Shown here: piece by piece, positions 50,250-61,262 of the stretch
How positions within the stretch are numbered: the first letter of the stretch is position 1
Layout of the letters: each line of letters opens with the position of its first letter
From: Sporichthyaceae bacterium
GTDB taxonomy: Bacteria > Actinomycetota > Actinomycetes > Sporichthyales > Sporichthyaceae
DNA: 64,000 bases
Direction: 5' to 3'
Assembly (NCBI GenBank): GCA_036493475.1
Contig: DASXPS010000083.1
Location: forward strand, 1-64,000
The notes under the pieces: generated by a model
What the model was told of the DNA's origin: nothing
The model's input: only the letters and a program-made list of their open reading frames with translations
Database searches by the model: none
Made by a program: the position numbers and the translations under genes

Positions 50250-52694
50250 TCAGCCCGGCAGGGCCTTGGTCGGGCTCTGCGGGACCGACGGTTTGTTCGG
50301 GATGGACGGCTTGGTCAGCTTCGGGTCGCGGAAGAAGACCGGCAATTCGGTGATCTTCTTACCGAGCACCTTCTGCAGCGCGATCGCGGCGGCGGCATAG
50401 CCGGCAGCGACACCGGTCTCACCGGCGCCGCTGGGCACCAGGCTGCCGTCGTCGATGACGATGAACTCGGTCTCCGGCGGGGTGTCCCACTGGCGGGTCC
50501 AGTAGTAGTCGTCCCAGCCGCCCTGGACCGGAAGACCGTCCTGATAGTCCAGCGCCTCGGCGAACGCGGCGGAGATTCCGTCCATCATGCCGCCCATGAA
50601 CTGGGCCTTACACGCGTCCGGGTTGATCGGGATGCCCATGGCGCCGGCGAAGATCGCCTTGGTGATCCGCGGGCCGATGCCACCGTGCCTTGCCTTTTCC
50701 GCGACCGCTGCCGGCCGGTTGTCGATCTCCATCAGGCAGGCCAGCTGGCATTTGTACTCAGTGTGGATGCCGATCGCCTGCGCCGTGCCGGGCGGCATCG
50801 TGCGGCCCCAGTCACCGCGCTCGGCGACCGCGTCGAGCGCGGCCACCATGCCCGGGTTCTTCGCGAACGCCCGCCGGAACCGGTACCCGTCCATGCCGAA
50901 GGCCTCGGCAATGTCCTCCACCAGCAGCTCGCGGGCAACCGCGACGTCGGGGGAGTACACGTTGCGTACCGGGCCGGTGGGTAGGAAGTCGTACTCGAGC
51001 GCCTCGGTCAGCGCGGTCCGGGTCGGGCCGAAGTTGTACGGGATCGCGGTGAGGATCTGGTAGAGCCACAGGGTCACCGACTCGTTGCCCCAGTAACGGC
51101 TGGGGTCCTTTTTCATCATCCGGGCGCTGATGACGTCACCGGCGCTGTGGGTGACGTCGCAGCAGCCCGAGGCGTGCCACTGGGTGAAGCTGGTGACGCT
51201 GTTGCCGACCTTGGTCGCCCGCACGTGGCAGACCGAGCCGGGGTGCGCGCGGCCGAACCGGACCTGGTCGGTGCGGTGCCACATCAGCCGCACCGGCTTG
51301 CCGAAGGCTTTCGACGCCCGCGCGGCCTCGAGGAACCGGTCACCGTGCAGGGCGGTCCCGAACGAACCACCGACGTAGACGACGTTGAGGGTGACCTTGT
51401 CCAGCGGCAGGCCCATCTCTTCCGCCACCATCGACAGCGGGGTGCCCGGAATCTTCGAGCCTCCCCACAGCTGCACCGAGTCGTCGCGGACATCCGCGAC
51501 GCAGGAGTTCGGCTCCAGCGGGCCGGAGAGGCGGTAGTTGAACGTGTAGGTGTTCTCGAACACCTCTGAACCCGGCGGCGCCGGCTCCATCGGGAGCACC
51601 GTCTTGGCGATCTTGGCCATGATGTCGTCGTTGTTGACCGGGCCGGTGCTGCCCACGGCCCAGTCGACGTCGAGCGCACGAACGGCGTCGATGCACTGGC
51701 CGAACGTGGTTGCCCGCACCGCCACCGCTTGCGACCGGTGCGTGCCGTTGATGACGGCGACGTCGGTGACGCCGGGCATGTTCTTCACCTGGTCCATGTT
51801 GTTGACCTTGTTGATGGTGCCGTTGAAGATCGGCGGCCGGCACAACATGGTGGGCATTGCGCCCGGGATGTCCAGGTCCATCGCGTACTGCTTCTGTCCG
51901 GTGACGATCGCGTGGATGTCCTTGCGGGGCACGTTCTTGCCGATCCAGCCGCCCTTGGGCGGGCCGATCGCGGCGTTGAGGAGCGTGCCGACGAACTCGT
52001 TCTGCTCGGACGCGGCCAGGCCGGCCAGCTCGCCGTAACCGGCCCGCTGCGACTTCTTCGGTCCGTAGACGCATCCGTCCCCGGCGGTGCGCAGCCGCTC
52101 CGGCGCCACCCCCCACTTCTTCGCGGCCGCGCCGATCAGCTTGTGCCGGATCAGTTCACTCAACTCGCGCAGCGGCTCCCACATCGAGTAGACCGACGAG
52201 GACCCGCCGGTGAGCTGGGCCTCCATCAGGTCGATACGGGCCTTGGACTGAGTGATGTCGACCTGGTCGTACGGGATCTCCGCCTGGTCGGCGATGATCT
52301 GCGCGCACCCTCCCTCGACACCCTGCCCGACCTCGCACCGGGGCATGTCGAAGTGGATCCGGCCCTGCGGCGTGACCTCCAGAGTGAGCAGCGGGGTTAT
52401 GGAGCGGGTCTGCTCCCGCATGAAGTCCATGAAGTCGTAGTTGTCCGACGGCGTGGGGTTGCTCAGGATGGGTGTAGCGCGTCCGTCCGTCCCGACCTTG
52501 CCGGAGGGCACCCCCGGAGCTTCGGCCGCGGCCGCGTGGTCGGGGTCGGCCACGTACCTGCCCGCAACGATCAGCGTCGAGCCCGCCAACACGTAGCCGA
52601 CGAAGCGTCGCCGTTCGATGCCGCGGACCCCGGCGTCGGCCGTACCGGAGTTGGGCATCGCGACGTTGGTGGCTGATTGCGGTTGGGGCGACAT
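50250..52694 (-). CDS. molybdopterin-dependent hydroxylase large subunit (isoquinoline 1-oxidoreductase beta type)
   Basis: 814 residues. A Tat-like signal (ERRRFVGYVLAGSTLIVAG) starts at about residue 27. The molybdenum domain features are present: EVGQGVEGG, GSFGTALHGD and the catalytic GAGETGVA near the end. The layout matches IorB-type subunits, which need a separate 2Fe-2S IorA subunit. None is coded next to it, nor elsewhere in this window. It could oxidise an aldehyde or N-heterocycle in the periplasm. It is convergent to the multicopper oxidase (8-base gap) and divergent from the TetR at 52784. Confidence 0.88.
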   Translation of the reverse strand: MSPQPQSATNVAMPNSGTADAGVRGIERRRFVGYVLAGSTLIVAGRYVADPDHAAAAEAPGVPSGKVGTDGRATPILSNPTPSDNYDFMDFMREQTRSITPLLTLEVTPQGRIHFDMPRCEVGQGVEGGCAQIIADQAEIPYDQVDITQSKARIDLMEAQLTGGSSSVYSMWEPLRELSELIRHKLIGAAAKKWGVAPERLRTAGDGCVYGPKKSQRAGYGELAGLAASEQNEFVGTLLNAAIGPPKGGWIGKNVPRKDIHAIVTGQKQYAMDLDIPGAMPTMLCRPPIFNGTINKVNNMDQVKNMPGVTDVAVINGTHRSQAVAVRATTFGQCIDAVRALDVDWAVGSTGPVNNDDIMAKIAKTVLPMEPAPPGSEVFENTYTFNYRLSGPLEPNSCVADVRDDSVQLWGGSKIPGTPLSMVAEEMGLPLDKVTLNVVYVGGSFGTALHGDRFLEAARASKAFGKPVRLMWHRTDQVRFGRAHPGSVCHVRATKVGNSVTSFTQWHASGCCDVTHSAGDVISARMMKKDPSRYWGNESVTLWLYQILTAIPYNFGPTRTALTEALEYDFLPTGPVRNVYSPDVAVARELLVEDIAEAFGMDGYRFRRAFAKNPGMVAALDAVAERGDWGRTMPPGTAQAIGIHTEYKCQLACLMEIDNRPAAVAEKARHGGIGPRITKAIFAGAMGIPINPDACKAQFMGGMMDGISAAFAEALDYQDGLPVQGGWDDYYWTRQWDTPPETEFIVIDDGSLVPSGAGETGVAAGYAAAAIALQKVLGKKITELPVFFRDPKLTKPSIPNKPSVPQSPTKALPG

Positions 52695-52721
52695 ATCGAG
52701 GCTTCCCTTCGCGCCGGATGG

Positions 52722-52743
52722 TTAGTGCAGCGTGGTTCACTAA
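52722..52743. promoter_or_regulatory. candidate TetR operator (TTAGTG...CACTAA)
   Basis: TTAGTG at 52722-52727 pairs with CACTAA at 52738-52743. The right arm extends to GGTTCACTAAG, whose complement contains TTAGTGAAC; the same word occurs at 53430-53438 and, as TAAGTGAAC, at 63072-63080. It lies between the divergent hydroxylase and TetR genes. Confidence 0.55.
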
Positions 52744-52783
52744 GGACGGCCGGCGCAAGACCTCGCGGTCCGAAATAACGGGG

Positions 52784-53452
52784 GTGAGAGACGTGCGCGA
52801 ACAGCGAGTCCGGAGACGGGATCCCGAGCGCCGGGCCCGCATCCTCGAGGCGTCGGCCACCCTGATCTCCAAGCACGGCTACCACTCGGTGGCGATGGCC
52901 GACATCGGTGCGGCGGCCGGAATCGTGGGTTCGGGGATCTATCGCCACTTCGACAGCAAGTCGGCCATCCTGGCCGAGCTGCTCGACGAGGTCATGCAGC
53001 GGTTGGAGGCCACGGCCGCCGAGATCACCATGCAGCATTTCGACGACCGCACCGCATTGACGGCCCTGGTCAGGGAACACGTCCAGGTGGCCGTGCAGGA
53101 TCGGCACGTGCTGCGGGTCTACTACGCCGAGCTGCAGACCCTGGGCGAGGCCGAGCGGCGGCAGCTACGTCGCGCGCAGCGGCGCTACATCGAGGAGTGG
53201 GTCACGGTCACCGGCCCGCTGCGCCCGGATCTGGCCGACGGCGAGGTCCGGCTGTTGGTGCACGCCGCCATCGGGGTGCTCCAGTCGATCCTGTTCCACG
53301 ACCTCGGCGTGCCCGAGCCCCGCGTCGTCGAGCTGCTGGTGGCGGCCGCGCACGCCTGCCTCGGGGTGCATCCAACTCCCTCGCTCGCCGCGCTGCCCAG
53401 CCGGCCGGCCGCGGTCGGCGACGACGAATTTAGTGAACTTACAGTCACTTAG
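52784..53452 (+). CDS. TetR-family transcriptional regulator
   Basis: 222 residues from the chosen GTG 52784. The helix-turn-helix reads RARILEASATLISKHGYHSV, then MADIGAAAGIVGSGIYRHF. An ATG at 52718 would add 22 residues but would place the start inside the operator, so the later GTG is preferred; GTG 52793 is also possible. It is divergent from the hydroxylase gene. The operator word recurs at the tandem TetR at 61872-63050. The last codons overlap another TTAGTGAAC, and the stop is one base before the convergent phosphatase stop. Confidence 0.87.
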   Translation: MRDVREQRVRRRDPERRARILEASATLISKHGYHSVAMADIGAAAGIVGSGIYRHFDSKSAILAELLDEVMQRLEATAAEITMQHFDDRTALTALVREHVQVAVQDRHVLRVYYAELQTLGEAERRQLRRAQRRYIEEWVTVTGPLRPDLADGEVRLLVHAAIGVLQSILFHDLGVPEPRVVELLVAAAHACLGVHPTPSLAALPSRPAAVGDDEFSELTVT

Positions 53453-53453
53453 C

Positions 53454-54115
53454 TCAGGTCCATAGGGCGCGCAAGGGCCCGGAATCCAGACAGGCCAGCA
53501 ATTCCGCGGCGTCCCGGTACACCGTGACGGCGCCGGCGTCGGTCAACTCGGCGCGGGAGATGCCACCGGTGAGCACCCCCACGCAGCCGATGCCCGCCCG
53601 ATGGGCCGCCTCGATGTCCCACACGGTGTCCCCGACGGCGATGGCGTTGCCGGCCGAGACGCCGGCCCTGGCCATGGCCACGTGGAAGATCTCCGGATCC
53701 GGCTTGGCGTCGGACACGTCCTCGCTGCTGGTGACCACATCGATGTGCTCACTGCCACCCAGCGCCTCGAGCAACGCGGGCAGTTCGCCGGCCGCCGCCG
53801 AACTGGCCAGCACCACCCGCGGCCCGCGCTGGGCCACCGCGGCCAGCAACTCCCGCGCCCCGTCGAAGGCACGCAGCTCCGGCTTGAGCACGTCGAAATG
53901 CTGCGCATGACTTTTCTTCGTCGCCGCCAGCCTGCTCTCCTCGGCGCCCGGCAGCAGTTCGCGTAGCAACAGGTCCGAGCCCTGCCCGATGTGTCGATGG
54001 ATCCACGCCGTCGGCACGTTGTGGCCGAGATCGAGAAAGGCCCGACGCCAGGCCAAGGCGTGCAGGTAGTTCGAATCCAGCAGCGTGCCGTCGATGTCGA
54101 AGAGCACGGCAGAAC

Positions 54116-54119
<4 letters not shown>
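53454..54119 (-). CDS. HAD-family phosphatase
   Basis: 221 residues. Motif I is DIDGTLLDSN, motif II is in LASSAAAGEL, Lys and motif IV are in DAKPDPEIF and AVGDTVWDIEAA. The cap domain is of the beta-phosphoglucomutase/phosphoglycolate type, so a small phosphosugar or phosphoglycolate is a likely substrate. ATGA overlap ties it to the debranching enzyme, which supports a link to glucan metabolism. Confidence 0.9.
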
Positions 54120-56209
<2,090 letters not shown>

Positions 56210-56336
56210 GGGTGCTCCTCCGCAGCTCGTCTGGGTGGACCGCTTACCCGGATGCCGGCTCGGTCACACGGTGAATGCCCACCGGCGGATCGGGCAGGCC
56301 GTGGTCAATGTTTGCCGACCCTGGAGGACTGCGCCC

Positions 56337-56819
56337 ATGACCAGCCCGGTGCTCGCCCTGCCCGCCCGCCTCCTCCGTACCGCGCGCAGCCTCGCCGGAC
56401 GACTGGCTGTGCCGGCCAAGCGCGCGGCCGGCCTGATCGACCGCGCGGTTCATCGGGCGGGGCCGCAACCGTCGGCACAGGTCACCCCCGACCCCGGCCT
56501 CACCGCGACGACCGAACCGGCGGCGGATTCCGAGGTTGTTTCACCTCCGGCGGAGGTGGTCGTCGACCCGGTCCCGTTGCCCGAACCTGCGGCCGACCTC
56601 GACGTCGAGGTGACGCTCCCCTCCGAACTGCCCATCCCCAGCTACGACGCCATGAACGCAGCCGACGCCGCAGCGGCCATCAAGCAGCTGACCGACGCCG
56701 ACGAGGTCCGCACGGTACTGCAGTTCGAGGAGGAGAACGCCAAGCGCAAGACCGTGCTCACGGCCGCCGGCGCCCACCTCGCGACGATGAACAACAGGCG
56801 CGGCGATGACGCCGGTTAA
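56337..56819 (+). CDS. small protein with C-terminal YD-x-M/E-E-N-K-R-K motif
   Basis: 160 residues. The N-terminus is basic and helical, the middle is Pro/Glu/Val rich and probably unstructured. The C-terminal 55 residues (LPIPSYDAMNAADAAAAIKQ, then VLQFEEENAKRKTVLTAAG) resemble the helical module found at the end of actinobacterial lipid-droplet-associated proteins, in which YD, L-L, YE and R-VL positions are conserved. GGAGGA lies about 9 bases before the ATG. The gene stands alone between glgX and the next small gene. Confidence 0.68.
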   Translation: MTSPVLALPARLLRTARSLAGRLAVPAKRAAGLIDRAVHRAGPQPSAQVTPDPGLTATTEPAADSEVVSPPAEVVVDPVPLPEPAADLDVEVTLPSELPIPSYDAMNAADAAAAIKQLTDADEVRTVLQFEEENAKRKTVLTAAGAHLATMNNRRGDDAG

Positions 56820-56901
56820 CAGCCGGTAAGCGACGCCCACACCACGTTCGAGGATCCCCGAACCGGCAAGTCTCGCCGCAGACATGAAGGGAGTCACGTT
56901 C

Positions 56902-57174
56902 ATGAGCGGAATCAAAAAGGCAGTCGTGCTGGCCACGGCGGGTTGCGTCGGGGTGTTGGGGTTCGGCGGGACCGCGTCGGCGGTCACTCACTCGCCGAGC
57001 CACCATTCGGTGGTGCAGAAGCACCCGAAGAAGCACAAGAAGAAGCACAAGAAGGGCAAGGGCATGAAGAACGGGTCGGGGGGCATCTACACCGGGCCGA
57101 GCCCGGCACCGAGCCCCGCCCCGGGAGCCGGCCCCGGCGGCCACGACCTCAGCCCGGTGATCTGGCCCGGTTAG
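56902..57174 (+). CDS. small secreted Lys/His-rich protein
   Basis: 90 residues. A signal peptide covers about residues 1-28 (cleavage after TASA). The mature part starts VTHSPSHHSVVQKH, then has a run with repeated KKHKKKHKK, then a Pro/Gly/Ala tail. Such a basic, histidine-rich peptide may bind metals, nucleic acids or acidic polymers in the cell wall. No family is recognised. ATG 56902 has AGGGAG at good spacing; an ATG at 56884 is possible but less well placed. Confidence 0.6.
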   Translation: MSGIKKAVVLATAGCVGVLGFGGTASAVTHSPSHHSVVQKHPKKHKKKHKKGKGMKNGSGGIYTGPSPAPSPAPGAGPGGHDLSPVIWPG

Positions 57175-57192
57175 CCCGACACGCAGGACGCG

Positions 57193-57223
57193 GATCCCGC
57201 CGATGCCCGACACGGTCGGGATC
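57193..57223. terminator. weak hairpin downstream of Lys/His-rich gene
   Basis: GATCCCG at 57193-57199 pairs perfectly with CGGGATC at 57217-57223. The loop is 17 bases and could fold further. No T-run follows, so its role as terminator is uncertain. Confidence 0.3.
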
Positions 57224-57310
57224 GGTGCCTTCCAGCCGTGACGCCGCCGCCCCGGATTGTCATACTCAGCCCAGGCGAAGAAGACGCCGCCCGGCTGACA
57301 AGGACTGTGG

Positions 57311-59500
57311 TTGGACTGGCAGGTCGACACGGCGGAACGCAGTGCCGTGCGCGGCGTGCAGGGCGAGCTGAGCAAACTGCTCGGCGGCATGGGCGCCGAT
57401 GAGAGTGCGATTCACGATGCCGAACTGATCTTCACCGAGTTGATCGGCAACGTGGTTCGCCACGCGCCGGGGGCTGCCCGGGTGTCCCTGTCCTCGCCCG
57501 GTGGACGTTTGGTGCTCGCGGTGGAGGACGCCGGGCGGGGCTTTGTGTATCGCCCGCGGCCGGCCGCTGACGTGCAGGCCGAGTCCGGTCGGGGCCTGTT
57601 CATCGTCGCCGCGCTGGCCGAGGACGTGCGGGTGTCGGCGGGCTCCATCGGCGGTGCCCGGGTGGAGGTCCAGCTCCGCGGCGCCCCCGGCAGCGCGCCG
57701 CTGCGCGGGGCTCCCGGGGTGGCGGCCGAGCAACTGCGTGTGGTGCAGGGGCTCAGCGCCGCGCTGCACCGGACGGGTTCCGCGGAGGGCTTCTACGAAC
57801 ACGCCCTGGACGCGATCGTCACCACCCTCGGGGTGGACCGCGCCTCGCTGTTGCTCTACGACCCGGACGGGGTCATGCGGTTCAAGGCCTGGCGGGGGCT
57901 GAGTTCCGCCTACCGGCGGGCGGTGGAGGGGCATACCCCGTGGCAGCGGGGTGTTTTCGACGCGGTCCCGGTCGTGGTGCCCGACGCGCAGGCCGATCCG
58001 GAACTGGTCGGCCTGCTGCCGGTGTTGCGCGCCGAGGGCATCGCCGCGCTGGCGTTCCTGCCGCTGATCACTCGCGACGGCCTCATCGGCAAATTCATGC
58101 TCTATTACGACCGCCCGCACCCCTTCGGGGTGGACGAGATCGCCCTGGCCGAGGTGCTGGCCGGGCAGATCGCGTGGGCGGCCGACCGGCAACAGGCCCA
58201 CGACGAACTGCGCGCCGCGGCCGAGCGGGCACAGCGATCCGCCCGGCGGCTGGCCAGTCTGCAGAAGGTGACCGCCGAACTGTCCCGTGCGGTCACCACC
58301 TCCGACGTCGCCGCGGTCGCGCTCGGCGTCGCGTTGGCCGAACTCGGCGCCGACACCGGCTCGCTGTGCATGCTCGACGGCGACCAACTGACCATCGCGG
58401 CGGCGGCCGGCTACGAATCCGACGTGCTCACCCACTGGGGCAGCTTCCCGTTGGACGCCGACCTGCCCGCGTCGGAGGCGGTGCGCACCGGGCGCGCGGT
58501 GTTCCTGTCCAGCTCGGCCGAACGCGCCTCCCGGTACCCGGTGTTCGCGGCCAGCCCGGTGGTTCGCGACGAGGCCTACGCGATCATCCCGCTGGCCCCG
58601 GAGGCCCCCCTCGGGGCCCTGGTCGTCGGCTTCCCGCAACCGCGGTCCTTCACCGAGGAGGACGAGGCGTTCCTCACGGCGTTGGCCGGTCAGTGCGCAG
58701 CGGCGCTGAGCCGGGCGGCGCTCTACGAGGAACGCGAGCGCGGGCGGCTGGCTGCCGAGGCCGCCGCCCGCTCGCTGCAGGCCGCGCTGTTGCCCCCGCA
58801 GTTGCCCGAGATCAGCGGCCTGGATGTCGGTGCCCGGTACCTGGCCGGCGGGCCGGGAACCGAGGTGGGCGGGGACTTCTACGACGTGTTCCCGCTGTTC
58901 GGGCATCGCCACCTGGTGGTGCTCGGTGACGTGTGCGGGCGCGGGGCCGAGGCCGCCAGTACCGCGCTGCTGATCCGTCACGTCATTCGCTCCGCCGCGG
59001 TCAACCTACGCACGCCCGCGGCGATCCTGGCCCACCTCAACGACGTGCTGTGCCGGCACAACGAGCAGAGCCCAGCGGCCGACCCGCGGTTCGCCACCGC
59101 GGTGGTGGCCGTGGTGCACCCGCGGTCGGACGGCAGCGTGGGCATCCACCTGGCGGTGGCCGGGCATCCGCTGCCGTTGCTGTGCCGGCCGGGCACCGAG
59201 GTGTCCGCGGTCGGCCCGACGGGATGCCTGCTCGGCGTCATCGCCGCCGCCGGCTTCGACGATTACCCCCTGGTGCTGGCGCCGGGCGATGCGCTGGTCT
59301 GCTACACCGACGGCGTCACCGAACGCCGCAACGGCCGGGCCTTTTTCGGTGAGGCCCGGTTGGCCGCCGTACTGCAGGGCCCGAGCAGGGATGCCGAGGA
59401 GATGGCCGGCGCGGTGGAGACCGCCGTAGCCGGATTCGCCGCCGATGAACCCAGCGACGACCTGGCAGTGCTGGTGCTGCGCGCACCGGTGGGCGTTTGA
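57311..59500 (+). CDS. RsbW-like ATPase + GAF + GAF + SpoIIE-type PP2C phosphatase
   Basis: 729 residues. Residues 1-125 form a histidine-kinase-like ATPase of the anti-sigma type: AELIFTELIGNVVRHA (N box), VEDAGRGF and GRGLFIV. Two GAF domains follow (about 140-290 and 315-465), then a PP2C phosphatase with GGDFYDV, GDVCGRGAEAAS, YTDGVTERR and SDDLAVLVL. The protein could both phosphorylate and dephosphorylate an anti-anti-sigma factor, in response to a ligand sensed by the GAFs. No STAS or sigma gene is adjacent. TTG 57311 has AGGA 6-7 bases upstream. Confidence 0.92.
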   Translation: MDWQVDTAERSAVRGVQGELSKLLGGMGADESAIHDAELIFTELIGNVVRHAPGAARVSLSSPGGRLVLAVEDAGRGFVYRPRPAADVQAESGRGLFIVAALAEDVRVSAGSIGGARVEVQLRGAPGSAPLRGAPGVAAEQLRVVQGLSAALHRTGSAEGFYEHALDAIVTTLGVDRASLLLYDPDGVMRFKAWRGLSSAYRRAVEGHTPWQRGVFDAVPVVVPDAQADPELVGLLPVLRAEGIAALAFLPLITRDGLIGKFMLYYDRPHPFGVDEIALAEVLAGQIAWAADRQQAHDELRAAAERAQRSARRLASLQKVTAELSRAVTTSDVAAVALGVALAELGADTGSLCMLDGDQLTIAAAAGYESDVLTHWGSFPLDADLPASEAVRTGRAVFLSSSAERASRYPVFAASPVVRDEAYAIIPLAPEAPLGALVVGFPQPRSFTEEDEAFLTALAGQCAAALSRAALYEERERGRLAAEAAARSLQAALLPPQLPEISGLDVGARYLAGGPGTEVGGDFYDVFPLFGHRHLVVLGDVCGRGAEAASTALLIRHVIRSAAVNLRTPAAILAHLNDVLCRHNEQSPAADPRFATAVVAVVHPRSDGSVGIHLAVAGHPLPLLCRPGTEVSAVGPTGCLLGVIAAAGFDDYPLVLAPGDALVCYTDGVTERRNGRAFFGEARLAAVLQGPSRDAEEMAGAVETAVAGFAADEPSDDLAVLVLRAPVGV

Positions 59501-59531
59501 ATAGGGGCACAGTCCGGTCTGAGGAGTGGCG

Positions 59532-61124
59532 ATGGAGCTCGGGCAGAACCTTATTCAGCGCATCAACGTCGCGGACTCCCTCGCCCGCTGCGCGGCCGCC
59601 CGCCCCGGGCACACCGCTCTCGTCGACGGTGACCGGTCCTGGACCTACGCCGAGTTCGATGACTGGGTGAACCGGGTGGCCCGCGGGCTGGCCGCCCGTG
59701 GGTACGCCCGCGGCGACGCGCTCGCGTTGGCGTCGGGCAACAGTGCCGAGTTCCTCGCCGTGTACTACGCCTGCGGCCGGTTGGGCGTGGTGTGCGTGCC
59801 GATCAACCTCGGCTGGCGCGTCGACGAGGTCGCCTACGTGCTCGGGCATTCCTCGTCCCGCGGCATTGTGATGGAGTCTCAGCTCGTCGGGCCGCTCAGC
59901 GACGCGGTGAGCAAGGTGAGCGAGGTGGCCGACGTCATCGTGCTTCCCGGCACCGGCGAGTCGTGGCAGGCGCAACCCGCGGACCGGGCCTGGATCACGC
60001 TGGACGAGCTGGAGTCGGCCGGGTCGGACCCGGTCGAGGTGTTCGTGGCCGACCGTGACCCGATCAGCTACCTCTACACCTCGGGCACCACGTCGTTCCC
60101 GAAGGGCGTGGTCGGCACGCACCTGTCCATCTACCTGCAGTCCTCCGCGGCGGCGTTGGACAACGAATGGAACTCCCGCGACCGGTTCATCGCGATGATG
60201 CCGATGTTCCACACCGCCCAGCTCAACGCGTTCTGCACGCCGGCGATCCTGGTCGGCGCCACGATCCATGTGCACCGCGGGTTCGAACCGCAGCGCTTCC
60301 TGGACACCATCTCCCAACACGGCATCACCCAGGTCTTCGGTCTGCCGATGATGTACCGCGCGGCACTGGACCATCCCTCCTTCGCCGGCCGAGACCTGAG
60401 CTCGTTGCGGCGTGCCACCTACGCGATGGCACCGATGCCGCAGGCGCAGATCCGGGCCTGCCTGGACGGCTTCGGCTGCGGGTTCTCGCTGTTGTTCGGG
60501 CAGACCGAGATGAGCCCGATCACCACATTGTTCCGGCCCGAGCACCAACTCAGTCACGTCGGTGCGGTGGGCACCCCGATCACCGGGGTGCGGGTGGGCA
60601 TCATGGGCGACGACGGGGAGCTCTTGCCGCCGGGGGAGACCGGCGAGATCGTCTACCGCGCGCCCTCCACGATGCAGGGCTACCTGGACAACCCCGAGGC
60701 CACCGCGGAGGCGTTCCGGCACGGCTGGTTCCACTCCGGCGATGTGGGACGGTTCGGACCGGACGGCATGCTGTGGTTCACCGACCGGTACAAGGACGTG
60801 ATCAAGACCGGCGGGGAGAATGTCGCCTCGCTCGAGGTGGAGCGGGCCGTCTACGACGTCGCGGAGAACATCGCCGAGGTGGTGGTGATCGGACTGCCGC
60901 ACGAGCGGTGGACCGAGGCGATCACGGCTGTCGTGGTGGTCAAACCGGGGACCACGCTGGACCCGGAAGCCCTGCGCACTGCGCTGCGCGGGCGGTTGGA
61001 CGGCTACAAGGTGCCCAAGTCGGTGATCGTCGCCGAGCAGCTTCCGCGCACTTCCACCGGGAAAATTCAGAAGAACGTGCTGCGCGACCTGCACGCCGCC
61101 CACTACCAACACGACGTTAGGTAA
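59532..61124 (+). CDS. acyl-CoA synthetase (AMP-dependent ligase)
   Basis: 530 residues. YTSGTTSFPKGVVGTH is the adenylate motif, FGQTEMSP the acyl-binding region, SGDVGRFGPDGMLWFTDR the hinge region, and TSTGKIQK holds the C-terminal Lys. It should form acyl-CoA. ATG 59532 follows GAGGAG; GTG at 59526 is too close to it. The gene is 31 bases after the phosphatase and need not be related to it. Together with the ligase at 47238 it provides a second entry to CoA-linked degradation. Confidence 0.93.
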   Translation: MELGQNLIQRINVADSLARCAAARPGHTALVDGDRSWTYAEFDDWVNRVARGLAARGYARGDALALASGNSAEFLAVYYACGRLGVVCVPINLGWRVDEVAYVLGHSSSRGIVMESQLVGPLSDAVSKVSEVADVIVLPGTGESWQAQPADRAWITLDELESAGSDPVEVFVADRDPISYLYTSGTTSFPKGVVGTHLSIYLQSSAAALDNEWNSRDRFIAMMPMFHTAQLNAFCTPAILVGATIHVHRGFEPQRFLDTISQHGITQVFGLPMMYRAALDHPSFAGRDLSSLRRATYAMAPMPQAQIRACLDGFGCGFSLLFGQTEMSPITTLFRPEHQLSHVGAVGTPITGVRVGIMGDDGELLPPGETGEIVYRAPSTMQGYLDNPEATAEAFRHGWFHSGDVGRFGPDGMLWFTDRYKDVIKTGGENVASLEVERAVYDVAENIAEVVVIGLPHERWTEAITAVVVVKPGTTLDPEALRTALRGRLDGYKVPKSVIVAEQLPRTSTGKIQKNVLRDLHAAHYQHDVR

Positions 61125-61202
61125 CACCCGTACTTTTGGCCTGAAACCCCTGCCGCAACGAGTAAACCTCGGGTGTGACCTGAGAATCGCTGGAGAATCT
61201 GC

Positions 61203-61229
61203 GTTTTCTTTTCGAAGGTCTGCGGGTAG
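61203..61229 (+). promoter_or_regulatory. candidate stress-sigma (SigB/SigF-like) promoter
   Basis: GTTT at 61203-61206 and GGGTAG at 61224-61229 are 17 bases apart, close to the GTTT-N(12-17)-GGGTAT pattern of actinobacterial SigB/SigF promoters. Transcription would start about 27 bases before the ATG at 61263. An RsbW/SpoIIE protein is coded 2 kb upstream. Confidence 0.3.
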
Positions 61230-61262
61230 TGCCTCCCTAGAGCGAAAGCGAAGGAGGATCTC

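Noticed and set aside
52718-52783. ATG at 52718 as start of the TetR gene
   Set aside because: It would lie within the inverted repeat 52722-52743 and add 22 residues that do not look like a TetR N-terminus; GTG 52784 fits better.
61124-61176. ACACCCG...CGGGTGT inverted repeat after the acyl-CoA synthetase
   Set aside because: The arms are 7 bases with a 39-base loop and no T-run, so neither terminator nor operator is convincing.
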